DNA of 64,000 nucleotides, from positions 23,207-87,206 of the forward strand of contig JAFAFL010000048.1 in assembly GCA_023423535.1 (NCBI GenBank). The letters are read 5' to 3'. The notes under the pieces were generated by a model. That model ran no database searches. It was not told the DNA's origin and saw only the letters and a list, made by a program, of their open reading frames with translations. This DNA is from Pseudomonadota bacterium. Lineage in GTDB: Bacteria; Myxococcota; Myxococcia; Myxococcales; Myxococcaceae. The position numbers and the translations under genes were made by a program. The first letter of the stretch is position 1. Every line of letters begins with the position of its first letter. This document shows positions 15,530 to 23,339 of the stretch, piece after piece.

Positions 15530-16896
15530 TCCGCGCCCTTGATGCAGGCGACCGGCCGCAGCCGCTTGTGCACCCTCGCCAGCCCCGCCCTCTCCACCGT
15601 CTCCAGCACGTCGTCGAGGTTCTTGTAGCAGGGCCCGCTCTCGTCGAGCGGCGTCTGCCGCGTGTTGAGGAGGATGCCCTGGGCGCGCATCCGGTCGTCG
15701 GTCTGCCGCTGGTCGAGCCGCCTTCTGGCCTCGCCCCGAGAGAGCCTCCTGCCCGCGCCGTGGTTCACCGAGTAGATGCTCTGCGCCGCGCCCTCCTCGG
15801 CGAAGAGGATGGCGCTGCCCGTCTCCATCGAACCGGGGATGAGGATGGGGTGCCCCGAGCCCGCCCACTGCGTGCCCGCCAGCGCGGCGTGCCCCTTCGG
15901 AAACGCGCGGGTGGCGCCCTTGCGCGCGACGAACCGGCCGGACTCCTTCTGGATGAGGTTGTGGGAGATCTCGTAATAGATCTCCGCGTTCCCGCCGAAG
16001 ACCGCCTCCAGCGCGTCGCACACCGCCTCGCCGATGATCAGCCGGTTCGCGACCGCGAAGTTCGCCGCCATGTTGTGGAGGTTCCAGTACTCCCGGCCCA
16101 TCGCCGAGTCCGCGTCGAAGAAGACGTGGTCCTCGCTCGCGCGCCCGAGCTTCAGCGCCTGCGCGCCCTCGACGAAGAAGTGCTTGGCGATGTTCCAGCC
16201 GAAGCCGCGCGAGCCGGTGTGGAGCATCACCCACACGTTTCCCTCTTCATCGAGCTGCATCTCGGTGAAGTGGTTGCCGCCGCCGAGGCTCCCCAGCTGG
16301 TCGCGCTTGCCGTACGCGCGGTCGGGGATGTCCACCCGATCGTCCTCGACGGGGATGAAGGAGCGCTCGGTGACGTTGGAGGTGCGGCCGAGCGCCTTCG
16401 CGCCGTAACGCACGACCTCGCTGAAGGTCCGCGCGTCGATCTTCCGCTGCTTCTGCACCCGCGAGGCGCCCACGCCCACGGCGATGCGCTTCTGCACCTC
16501 GTCGATCCAGCGGCGCCGCTTGTCGAGGTCTGCCACGTCCTCTTCGGTCAGCGTCGTGCGCAGCTGCACCATGCCGCAACCGATGTCGTAGCCCGCGGCC
16601 GTCGGCAGCAGCACGCCGTCGGTCTCGATCGCGGTGCCGATGGGCACGCCGTACCCGAGGTGGCAGTCCGGCGTCACCGCCACCCGCGTCACGCCCGGGA
16701 AGGAGGCCGCGTTCACCACCTGGTCGAACACGCTCTCCTCGAGCCCCAGCTCGCGGTCCGGTGCGTCGAGGTTTTCGGTGTCGCCCCAGAGGAGCTTGTC
16801 GGAGAGGAAGAGGTCCGCGTGCACGCGCATCGTCTTCGTGCGCGGCAGCACCCAGTGTCCCTCTCCCGCTCGCTCCAGCGTCTGCTTCCAGCCCAT
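15526..16896 (-). CDS. rtcB: RtcB RNA-splicing/repair ligase
   Basis: A 456-residue full-length RtcB. Conserved blocks are 'TPDCHLGYGVPIGTAIETDG', 'AGYDIGCGMVQLRT' (metal-ligand Cys), 'LGSLGGGNHFTEMQ' (metal His) and 'SVNHGAGRRLSR', which carries the His that becomes guanylylated. RtcB joins RNA 2',3'-cyclic phosphate ends to 5'-OH ends using GTP and Mn2+, repairing cleaved tRNA and other RNA in the cytoplasm. The gene heads a minus-strand run that continues with DUF2378 (4-bp overlap), an antitoxin/RES pair and a nuclease pair. No archease or RtcR regulator gene lies next to it. ATG 16896 follows a G-rich stretch and fits the family start. Confidence 0.95.
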   Translation of the reverse strand: MGWKQTLERAGEGHWVLPRTKTMRVHADLFLSDKLLWGDTENLDAPDRELGLEESVFDQVVNAASFPGVTRVAVTPDCHLGYGVPIGTAIETDGVLLPTAAGYDIGCGMVQLRTTLTEEDVADLDKRRRWIDEVQKRIAVGVGASRVQKQRKIDARTFSEVVRYGAKALGRTSNVTERSFIPVEDDRVDIPDRAYGKRDQLGSLGGGNHFTEMQLDEEGNVWVMLHTGSRGFGWNIAKHFFVEGAQALKLGRASEDHVFFDADSAMGREYWNLHNMAANFAVANRLIIGEAVCDALEAVFGGNAEIYYEISHNLIQKESGRFVARKGATRAFPKGHAALAGTQWAGSGHPILIPGSMETGSAILFAEEGAAQSIYSVNHGAGRRLSRGEARRRLDQRQTDDRMRAQGILLNTRQTPLDESGPCYKNLDDVLETVERAGLARVHKRLRPVACIKGAD

Positions 16897-17049
16897 GACT
16901 CGTGCCCCCTTCAGGTGAAAACAACGGGAGGGAGCGCCTTAGTCTAGCGGGCGAGAGCCGGCTGGCTGCCCGCTCCTGTTCCGATGCCTCCTCAGGTGCG
17001 AGCGCCTCTGACATCGATCTGCCCTGCGGTGCGTGACACATTCCCTCCC

Positions 17050-17436
17050 ATGCCCTTCCGCATCGAAGTGCACGGCACGCCGGCCATTCTCGAGGTCACC
17101 TATCCGGACGCGCCCACGCCGCTGGAGATCGCGGACTACGTGAACGGGCTGCGCACGGCGATCGGCACGCTGAAGCCGGGCTGGATGGGGCTGGTGAACC
17201 AGGGCGGGCTGCGGCTGATGAGCACCGAGCTCGTGGAGGCGCTGACGGTGATGAACGCCTACGCGCAGGGGAAGGGGATGGCCCGGCTCGCGCGGGTGGT
17301 GCCCGACTCCTTCGGCGGCATGCAGGCCTGGCGCATCGCGAAAGACGCGGCGCTGAAGATCCCGGCGGAGACGTTCAGCACCCGCGACGAAGCGCTGGCG
17401 TGGCTGCGCGCGCCGCTGCCGGCAAAGGCCGGTTGA
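17050..17436 (+). CDS. STAS/SpoIIAA-like small protein
   Basis: 128 residues from ATG 17050 ('MPFRIEVHGTPAILEVTYPD'); the ORF extends upstream without plausible coding character. Alternating strands and helices, the block 'PGWMGLVNQGGLRLMSTELV' and the C-terminal 'FSTRDEALAWLRAPL' resemble SpoIIAA-like/STAS-fold proteins, which bind partners in regulatory pathways or lipids. No phosphorylatable Ser is evident by eye. It converges on the ATP-grasp gene with an 18-bp gap; a role in the graspetide locus is possible but unsupported. Confidence 0.5.
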   Translation: MPFRIEVHGTPAILEVTYPDAPTPLEIADYVNGLRTAIGTLKPGWMGLVNQGGLRLMSTELVEALTVMNAYAQGKGMARLARVVPDSFGGMQAWRIAKDAALKIPAETFSTRDEALAWLRAPLPAKAG

Positions 17437-17454
17437 GCGCGGACGGGGCTCTCC

Positions 17455-18414
17455 TCAGACGAGCGGCGGCAACGCTGAGACGCGATCCACCAGATACCTC
17501 GCGATGGCCGCGCTGATCGGGTGCCCGAGCTTCCGCTCCACGTCCAGATAGATGGGCGAGGAGTTCAGCTCGAGGAACACCCAGTCGTCACCCTTGTGCT
17601 TGATGTCGATGCCCGCGAACGAGAGCCCGAGCGCGCGCGCGGCCTTGCGGCACTGCGCCTTCACCGCCTCGGGTAACTCCACCTCGCGGTACTCGGCGCC
17701 GCCGGACTGGTAGACGTCGTCGGCCCGGAAGTCGAGGTGCTGCTCCGGGGTGACGATCGCCACGCTGGAGACGATCTCGTCGCCGACGAGCATGACGCGC
17801 AGGTCGTCGCCCGGCGCGAGCGACTGGAAGATGACCGGCGACTGGGTGATCGCGTCCAACCCCTCCAGCGCTTCGGCGTCGAGCTTGCGAGTGAGCGCGC
17901 CGCCCATCACCGGCTTGAAGATGACCTCGCCCTGCTCCTGGAGGAACGCGCGCACGTGCTGCGGGTCGTTGGTGATGAGCGTCCGGGGCACCTGCGCGCC
18001 CACGCTGCGCAGGACGTCGAGCTGGAAGGGTTTGTAGCCGAGCACCGAGCCCGCGTGCGGCGGGTTCACCATCACCGCGCCCTCGTGCTGAAGGCGCAGC
18101 AGCCAGGAGACGAAGAAGGAGGCGCGCTCGCGGCTGTGCATGTAGCGGGCGAACCAGTCTTTATAGAGGTGCAGCTCGCCGTCCTTCTCGATGTAGGGCG
18201 CGTAGGGCGCGGGGATGAAGCGCAGGTAGAAGCCGCGCAGGTCGTCCACCGGTTCGTTGCGGTAGAGCGTGCGCTCGTCTTCGAAGGAGACCGGCAGCCC
18301 GGCTTCGAACGCGTCCGCGCGCAGGAGCACGTTGTCCACGCCGAGCTTTCCCAGCTCCGCCGCCACCGCGTGGCACTGCAGATCCCCGTCGCTGCCGAAG
18401 ATGCCGATCCTCAC
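17455..18414 (-). CDS. ATP-grasp graspetide macrocyclase (MvdC/MvdD/PscB-like)
   Basis: A 319-residue ATP-grasp ligase of the ribosomal-peptide maturase type. It has an N-terminal preATP-grasp fold ('MRIGIFGSDGD'), then 'GYKPFQLDVLRSVGAQVPRT' (126-145), the same 'NK..QL...G..IP.T' block seen in microviridin ligases, and ATP-site Lys167 in 'VIFKPVMGG'. Asp270 in 'FAGIDIKHK', and Glu282/Asn284 in 'FLELNSSP', are likely Mg2+ ligands. Such enzymes activate Glu/Asp side chains by phosphorylation and join them to Thr/Ser or Lys as macrolactones or lactams. Its GTG at 18414 has a strong AGGAGGGG site 5 bp upstream. The precursor gene diverges 127 bp away, so the likely substrate is that peptide. No transporter or protease gene is adjacent. 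Confidence 0.85.
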   Translation of the reverse strand: MRIGIFGSDGDLQCHAVAAELGKLGVDNVLLRADAFEAGLPVSFEDERTLYRNEPVDDLRGFYLRFIPAPYAPYIEKDGELHLYKDWFARYMHSRERASFFVSWLLRLQHEGAVMVNPPHAGSVLGYKPFQLDVLRSVGAQVPRTLITNDPQHVRAFLQEQGEVIFKPVMGGALTRKLDAEALEGLDAITQSPVIFQSLAPGDDLRVMLVGDEIVSSVAIVTPEQHLDFRADDVYQSGGAEYREVELPEAVKAQCRKAARALGLSFAGIDIKHKGDDWVFLELNSSPIYLDVERKLGHPISAAIARYLVDRVSALPPLV

Positions 18415-18425
18415 TGAAGCCCCTC

Positions 18426-18444
18426 CTGTAACGCTGCCTTACAG
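18426..18444. promoter_or_regulatory. Perfect inverted repeat in the ligase/precursor intergenic region
   Basis: CTGTAA and TTACAG form perfect 6-bp arms around a 7-bp spacer. The element abuts the ribosome-binding site of the ATP-grasp gene (its left arm ends in CAG just before AGGAGGGG on the minus strand). It could be a repressor site or an mRNA hairpin limiting ligase translation. It lies in the only stretch available for control of both divergent graspetide genes. Confidence 0.4.
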
Positions 18445-18541
18445 AATCCCCACGCAACCCGCGTGCGCGCCATCCGACAATAGTGGCAGGTGTAGGTTCT
18501 GATCCTGTTTCCGCTCGCCGCCGCGAGCCGAGGTTACCGCC

Positions 18542-19138
18542 ATGAAGATCCGCAAGCCCTCCTTCATCAAGTACGAACTCCCGAAGAACGGCGGGAAGAA
18601 GAAGGACGAGCCGCGCATGACCACCATGGCGGTGGGCGAGGAGGGCGGCTCGAAGCCGGGCCGTCCGGACGTCACCACGATGGCGGTGGGTGAGGAGGGT
18701 GGTTCGAAGCCGGGCCGTCCGGACGTCACCACGATGGCCGTGGGTGAGGAGGGTGGTTCGAAGCCGGGCTGCGGCGACCGGATGACCACCATGGCGGTCG
18801 GCGAGGAGAGCGGCATGGACCCGACCCCGATCAAGGGGCCGGACGTGACCACGATGGCGGTCGGCGAAGAGGGCGGCCAGAAGCCGAACGACCCGATCAT
18901 GACCACGATGGCGGTCGGTGAGGAGGGCGGTCAGAAGCCGAACGATCCGATCATGACCACGATGGCGGTCGGTGAAGAGGGCGGCTCGCAGCCGACGGAG
19001 CCGAAGAAGCCCACCAAGCCCTCGAAGCCGAACGATCCGATCATGACGACGATGGCGGTCGGCGAGGAGGGTGGCTCGGGCTGGACGGTCACCACGATGG
19101 CGATCGGCGAAGAGGGCGGCGGCTCGAGCCCGGAGTAG
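18542..19138 (+). CDS. Multi-core graspetide precursor, plesiocin-like, nine TTMAVGEE cores
   Basis: A 198-residue hydrophilic peptide with a 25-residue leader ('MKIRKPSFIKYELPKNGG...') and nine copies of a core motif. Eight are exactly TTMAVGEE and the last is TTMAIGEE. Thr pairs are at 27-28, 45-46, 63-64, 82-83, 103-104, 121-122, 139-140, 169-170 and 184-185, each six residues before a Glu pair. Each core is followed by a Gly-rich turn and a Pro/Lys spacer (SKPGRPD, QKPNDPI). TTxxxxEE is the hallmark of group 2 graspetides such as plesiocin, where an ATP-grasp enzyme makes two Thr-Glu side-chain esters per core; the divergent ligase fits that role. The leader's 'KPSFIKYELP' is the probable ligase-recognition element. 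Plesiocin inhibits serine proteases; inhibitory activity here is inferred. There is no signal peptide. Confidence 0.9.
   Translation: MKIRKPSFIKYELPKNGGKKKDEPRMTTMAVGEEGGSKPGRPDVTTMAVGEEGGSKPGRPDVTTMAVGEEGGSKPGCGDRMTTMAVGEESGMDPTPIKGPDVTTMAVGEEGGQKPNDPIMTTMAVGEEGGQKPNDPIMTTMAVGEEGGSQPTEPKKPTKPSKPNDPIMTTMAVGEEGGSGWTVTTMAIGEEGGGSSPE
18617..19114 (+). repeat. Nine-unit coding repeat of the graspetide cores
   Basis: Units 1-3 and 5-7 recur every 54 bp (18 codons) with near-identical DNA, indicating recent tandem duplication. Units 4, 8 and 9 have diverged spacers: 'GMDPTPIKGPD', a Pro/Lys run 'EPKKPTKPSKPNDPI' and a short 'GSGWT'. The cores are protein-level constant, with third-position changes only, which implies selection on the core. 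Confidence 0.9.
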
Positions 19139-19223
19139 CGAGCTCGGCGGTCACACGCTCAGGGGCCCGGCGCGGATCCGTCCGCCCGGGCCTTTTGCCT
19201 TTTCGGTTAGCCTCCGCGCCCTC

Positions 19224-20486
19224 ATGAAGCTCTCGCGTCGCACGGTGCTGTACATGGGCGGCTCCGCGGCGGTGCTGGGCGCGGGGATGCGTCACGGCTT
19301 CGTCCGCGCGGCCCGGCCCGGCGCCCCGGACGGTCCGCTCTCTCCCCAGGCCCAGGCGCTCTACGACCGCGCGTGGAAGGGGCTCGATCCGGCGCGGGTG
19401 CTCGACACGCACGCGCACGTGGTGGGACTGGGGACGGGAGGCTCGGGCTGCTGGGTGAACCCGCGGATGCAGTCGCTGCTCCGCCACCCGGCGCACTACG
19501 CGCGCTTCGCCATCTATGTCCGCGCCGCCGGCGTCACCAACACCGCCGAGGCCGACGCGCAGTACGTCGCGCGGCTGGTGGAGCGGGTGCGGTCACAGAA
19601 GCCGCACGGGCGGTTGCTCATCCTCGCCTTCGACTGGGTGCACGACACCGACGGCAACCCCCTCCGCGAGGAGAGCGAGTTCTACACGCCGAACGACTAC
19701 GTGCTCAGGCTCGCGCGCGAGTACCCCGACTGCTTCGTGCCCGCGGTCTCCATCCACCCCTACCGCAAGGACGCGGTGGAGGAGCTGCACCGCTGCGTCG
19801 AGGCGGGTGCGGTGGCGGTGAAGTGGCTGCCGAACGCGCACGTGATCGATCCCTCCTCGCCGCGCTGCGACGCCTTCTACGACGCGTTGGTCGAGCTCGA
19901 CGTGCCGCTCGTCACCCACGCCGGCGAGGAGCGCGCGGTGCACGCGGAGGAGGCGCAGAAGTGCGGCAACCCGCTGCACCTGCGCCGCCCGCTCGAGCGC
20001 GGGGTGAAGGTGGTGGTGGCGCACGGGGCGAGCCTCGGGAAGGGCGAGGACCTCGACGTGCCCGGGACGCAGAAGCCGCTGGCGGACAGCTTCGACCTCT
20101 TCCTCCGGCTCATGGCCGAGCCGCAGTGGGAGGGCAGGTTGTGGGGAGACATCTCGGCGCTGCCTCAGTTCAACCGCGCCGGCAGACCGCTGAAGGAGCT
20201 GCTCACGCGCACCGAGCTGCACCCGAGGCTCGTCAACGGGAGCGACTACCCGCTGCCGGCGATCAACGCGCTGACGCGCACCGGCGTGCTGGTGGGCCTG
20301 CACTACCTCACGGACGCGGACCGCGTGCTGCTCAACGAGCTCGACCGGCACAACCCGCTCGCGTTCGACTTCGCGCTGAAGCGGACCCTGCGAGTGCTCA
20401 CGCCGGAGGGCGAGCGCCGCTTCGCCGACAACATCTTCGAGGCACCGCCGGAGCTGTTCTCGCGCCTGCCGCCGATGCCGGCATAG
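19224..20486 (+). CDS. Amidohydrolase-family (TIM-barrel) protein with Tat-like signal
   Basis: 420 residues from ATG 19224 ('MKLSRRTVLYMGGSAAVLGA'); a longer frame begins inside the graspetide gene and is not credible. The N-terminus has twin Arg followed by a hydrophobic stretch, suggesting export by the Tat pathway of a folded metalloprotein. The barrel shows 'DTHAHVVGLG' (metal-binding HxH on strand 1), 'VAVKWLPNA' (the usual carbamylated-Lys or equivalent strand), 'PLVTHAGEE' and 'KVVVAHGAS' (strand 5 and 6 His), and 'RLVNGSDYPL' (strand 8 Asp). This is the full set of an amidohydrolase_2-type enzyme. The substrate cannot be told. It lies 85 bp after the graspetide gene on the same strand, so hydrolysis of a related ester or peptide can be imagined but is not supported. 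Confidence 0.82.
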   Translation: MKLSRRTVLYMGGSAAVLGAGMRHGFVRAARPGAPDGPLSPQAQALYDRAWKGLDPARVLDTHAHVVGLGTGGSGCWVNPRMQSLLRHPAHYARFAIYVRAAGVTNTAEADAQYVARLVERVRSQKPHGRLLILAFDWVHDTDGNPLREESEFYTPNDYVLRLAREYPDCFVPAVSIHPYRKDAVEELHRCVEAGAVAVKWLPNAHVIDPSSPRCDAFYDALVELDVPLVTHAGEERAVHAEEAQKCGNPLHLRRPLERGVKVVVAHGASLGKGEDLDVPGTQKPLADSFDLFLRLMAEPQWEGRLWGDISALPQFNRAGRPLKELLTRTELHPRLVNGSDYPLPAINALTRTGVLVGLHYLTDADRVLLNELDRHNPLAFDFALKRTLRVLTPEGERRFADNIFEAPPELFSRLPPMPA

Positions 20487-20501
20487 GACGCTCGTCTCGC
20501 T

Positions 20502-21635
20502 CTACCGCGCGGTCCGGACGGTCTGTGCCGCGAGCTGGTCGAGCTCCGCGCCGAGCGCCACCTCCGCGAGCACGTCCGCCTCCATCGCCTCCCGCCGCCC
20601 CAGCGCATCGAGCCTGCGCGAGAGCGCGGTGAGCTCGGCGGCGCGCACCGCGGCATGGCCGCCCTTCACGTCCTCCAGCGTGGTGCGGGTCCGCAGGAGC
20701 AGCGCCGCCTCGGCCTCGAGCCTCGCCCACAGCCGCGAGCGCTCCACCGCCGCACCCTTCGCGCGCGTCAGCCCGTCCCGCGCAACCTCCAGCGCCACCG
20801 CGAGGTGTTGCCGCGCCACCGGATCGCCCGATGCCTCGTGCTCGGCCTCGAGCCTGCGAACCTCCGCCGCGGCAGTCTCCTCGCGGTCGGTCTCCTCTTT
20901 GCGCGGCGTGAGCCCCGCGAGCCGCTCGGCCTGCTCCAGCGTTCCGGCCGCGAGCGCGCCCACCGAACGCAGGAGCTCCGCGCGGCCCTCGTCCCGCGGC
21001 AACGCGCCGAGCAGCGCGACGCAGCCCCGATGCGCCTCCACCGTTCGCGCCACCAGGGACCGGAGCCGCGGGTCTTCCGCGGAGACCACGAGGCGTCGTG
21101 AGCGCTCGCCCACGAGGTCGGGCACCAGCACCAACAGCGCCGGCACCGCCCCCAGCGCGAGGAAGAGCGCCGCCGCCGCACAGAGGAGAGGTGAGGTGAC
21201 GAGGTCGGGAACGCCCAGCCCTCCGAGCCTCAGCGCGAACACCTGCGCCACCGCTTCGGCGGCCACGCCGAGCACTCCGCCCAGCGCGAGGCCTCCCAAC
21301 GCGCGGGCGCCGTAGCGGTCTTCGAGCCCATCGAGGCGTCTCGCCCAGCAGAGCGCGCCGCCGGTCACCGCACCCGTGAGCAGCGCGGAGGCGAAGCCCG
21401 ACGAGGTCAGCCCGGCGATCGGCGCGAGCAGCGAGGCGAGCACGAGCACCGTCCGGCCGTTGGCGGAGCCGGCGCCAAAGGCGAGGAGCACGGCGGTGCC
21501 CACGAAGGGCCACACCGGAAGCCGCGAGGCGCCGAGCAGCCCGAGAGCGAGTGCGTGCAGCGCACCGGCGGCGGCGCCCGCCCAGAGGGCGCGCACGACG
21601 TCTCGTTCGAAAGCAGTGGTGTCACGAAGGGTCAT
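20502..21635 (-). CDS. Membrane protein with C-terminal coiled-coil, unknown function
   Basis: 377 residues. The N-terminal half (about residues 15-170) has five or six hydrophobic Ala/Leu/Gly-rich segments such as 'LLGASRLPVWPFVGTAVLLA' and 'LLCAAAALFLALGAVPALLV'. The C-terminal half (about 180-375) is helical and charged with heptad-like Leu spacing ('RRLEAEHEASGDPVARQHLA'), probably a cytoplasmic coiled coil. I recognise no family. It follows the vWA gene by 18 bp on the same strand, so the two are likely co-transcribed and may act together at the envelope. Confidence 0.6.
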   Translation of the reverse strand: MTLRDTTAFERDVVRALWAGAAAGALHALALGLLGASRLPVWPFVGTAVLLAFGAGSANGRTVLVLASLLAPIAGLTSSGFASALLTGAVTGGALCWARRLDGLEDRYGARALGGLALGGVLGVAAEAVAQVFALRLGGLGVPDLVTSPLLCAAAALFLALGAVPALLVLVPDLVGERSRRLVVSAEDPRLRSLVARTVEAHRGCVALLGALPRDEGRAELLRSVGALAAGTLEQAERLAGLTPRKEETDREETAAAEVRRLEAEHEASGDPVARQHLAVALEVARDGLTRAKGAAVERSRLWARLEAEAALLLRTRTTLEDVKGGHAAVRAAELTALSRRLDALGRREAMEADVLAEVALGAELDQLAAQTVRTAR

Positions 21636-21653
21636 GGCCGTGGTCCCCGGGCG

Positions 21654-23081
21654 CTAGTACGCGTTGCTCTGACCGAAGCTCTGGATGCTCTTGCGCTCCA
21701 TGTCCTTCGCCGCGCGGTTCATGTCTCCGCCGCGGAGCGACTTGCGCGAGTCCTCGATGCTCGCGCCCGCCAGCGACTCCGCGCTCGCGCCGAAGAGCCT
21801 TCGCAGATTGAGCATCGAGTCGGAGAGGTGGCGGTCCGCCTCGTCCCGCTTCCCCTGACGCGCGAGGTCCGCCGCGTAGCGCACCTGCCGCGCCGCCTCC
21901 GCGTTCGCCGCATGCGCGAGCACGTCCGCGTCCGCGTTGGCCAGCGCCTTCTGCGCGTCGTCGGTCACGGTGGCCGTCATCGAGACCTGCGCGGAGACGC
22001 GCTCGGCGGTCTTGAGGTCCGTCCAGGTCAGTAACGCGTGCACCGGCCCGCGCAGTGCCGCGCCCGCCGCCTCGTTCACGCTGAAGCGCACCACCAGGCG
22101 GTTGGAGAGGCCGCTGGAGAGGTCGTAGAGACGCAGCCGGGCGCCGGCGCCGTCCGGGCGGAAGTCGCGCCCGAGCACCTCCTCCACCCGCACGTTCGCC
22201 GGCACGAGCAGCCGCAGCTCGAGGTCGCGCGCCACCATCCGCGAGGCCTGGTCGAGCTCCCGCGCGAAGACCTCCGCCAGCCGCGCCGAGTCGCCGATGT
22301 CGCCGTAGAAGCCGCCGCCCGCCTCGGCGAGCCGCGCCATCAGGCGCTCGTCGAAGTCGCGCCCCACGCCGAGCGAGGTGACGGTGAGTCCGCCCTCCCG
22401 GATGCGGGAGACGATGCGCGCGAGGCCGTCGGGATCGGTGATGCCCACGGTGGGCTGACCGTCGCTCAGGAGCACGAGCCGGTTGTTCGAGTAGCGCGCC
22501 TGGTGCTCTCGAGCGGCCAGCGCGCCCGCCTGAAGACCACCGCCGATGTTCGTGGAGCCGTCCACGTCGAGGTCGCGCAGGTACGCGTGCAGACGCTCCT
22601 TTCCGGCCGCATCCGCGAGCGTGCTGGGAAAGGTGGAGACGTCGCTGCCGTAGTCCACGATCGCCAGCCGGTCCTCGGGGTGCAGGGTGTCCACCAGCGT
22701 CCGCGCCGCGCCCACCGCGTCGGTCATCTTCTGGCCCGCCATCGAGCAGGAGCGGTCGATGACCACCACCAGGTTCGCCGGCATCCGAGGGCCCTTCTCC
22801 TCCTGCGGCGCGGCGGCGACCTCCAGGGTGAGGTAGTTCGGCGCGCCGCCGTTGGCCACGAAGGCGGACGCGAGCTTGCCGCTCAGCGTGAGACCTCGCG
22901 CGCTCGAGCTGCCCTGCGCTTCGGCGGGCAGCGCCACGGCAGTGACCGGAGCTCCGGCCTGCTGCTGCTGCGCCTGCGGCTCCTGTTGAGCCGGCTGGGT
23001 GCGCTGCGGTCTCGGCGCGGCGAGGAGGGCGAGCACGGCGAGCGCGCCGGCAACGGCGATGAACGACACGGTGCGATTCAT
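21654..23081 (-). CDS. Exported von Willebrand factor A domain protein
   Basis: 475 residues from ATG 23081 ('MNRTVSFIAVAGALAVLALL', a signal anchor or signal peptide), followed by a Gln/Pro/Ala-rich linker. A vWA domain then carries an intact MIDAS motif DxSxS ('VVVIDRSCSMAGQKM') and supporting blocks 'IVDYGSDVSTF', 'DGSTNIGGGLQAGAL' and 'LLSDGQPTVGITD'. The C-terminal beta-rich region ('LLVPANVRVEEVLGRDFRP') and a final helical part resemble Ca-activated-channel-like vWA/YfbK proteins. It should bind a protein ligand through a divalent metal in the periplasm. The next gene, 18 bp on, is a membrane protein. Confidence 0.85.
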   Translation of the reverse strand: MNRTVSFIAVAGALAVLALLAAPRPQRTQPAQQEPQAQQQQAGAPVTAVALPAEAQGSSSARGLTLSGKLASAFVANGGAPNYLTLEVAAAPQEEKGPRMPANLVVVIDRSCSMAGQKMTDAVGAARTLVDTLHPEDRLAIVDYGSDVSTFPSTLADAAGKERLHAYLRDLDVDGSTNIGGGLQAGALAAREHQARYSNNRLVLLSDGQPTVGITDPDGLARIVSRIREGGLTVTSLGVGRDFDERLMARLAEAGGGFYGDIGDSARLAEVFARELDQASRMVARDLELRLLVPANVRVEEVLGRDFRPDGAGARLRLYDLSSGLSNRLVVRFSVNEAAGAALRGPVHALLTWTDLKTAERVSAQVSMTATVTDDAQKALANADADVLAHAANAEAARQVRYAADLARQGKRDEADRHLSDSMLNLRRLFGASAESLAGASIEDSRKSLRGGDMNRAAKDMERKSIQSFGQSNAY

Positions 23082-23256
23082 GTGGGCTCCGCGACTGTGG
23101 TGGGTTCCAGCGCGAGCGACTGTGCGCCGCGCGGAGCCGCCCCTCATCGGACAGCAGGAGGAGGGTCCTCCCCCTGACCGAGGTCCGCCCGATGACCGAT
23201 GCCGCGAACCCCGCTGCCGGGGCACGTGCGCGCGTGCCCGCGCCGAACGCGGAGCG

Positions 23257-23339
23257 CTTCAACGCGGCCCCTTCAGCGCTGTCCCTTCAGCGCGAAACCC
23301 TCAGCGTGGAACCTTCACCGCGCAGCCTTCGGCGCGAAG
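23257..23339. repeat. Degenerate CTTCAGCGC-type short tandem repeat
   Basis: About six imperfect units of 13-15 bp, each built on CTTCAGCGC (CTTCAACGCGG, CTTCAGCGCTG, CTTCAGCGCGA, CTCAGCGTGG, CTTCACCGCG, CTTCGGCGCGA). They lie between the vWA gene and the methyltransferase and run into the last codons of the latter. The rest of this roughly 230-bp gap shows nothing further. Confidence 0.4.

Noticed and set aside
15530..16234. Upstream extension of the DUF2378 frame inside rtcB
   Set aside because: The translation is Arg/Gly/Ala-rich shadow sequence. The TTG in the TTGA overlap gives the family's normal length.
18617..19114. CRISPR-like spaced repeats
   Set aside because: Units are in frame, differ at third codon positions, have no constant repeat/unique spacer structure, and encode TTxxxxEE cores.
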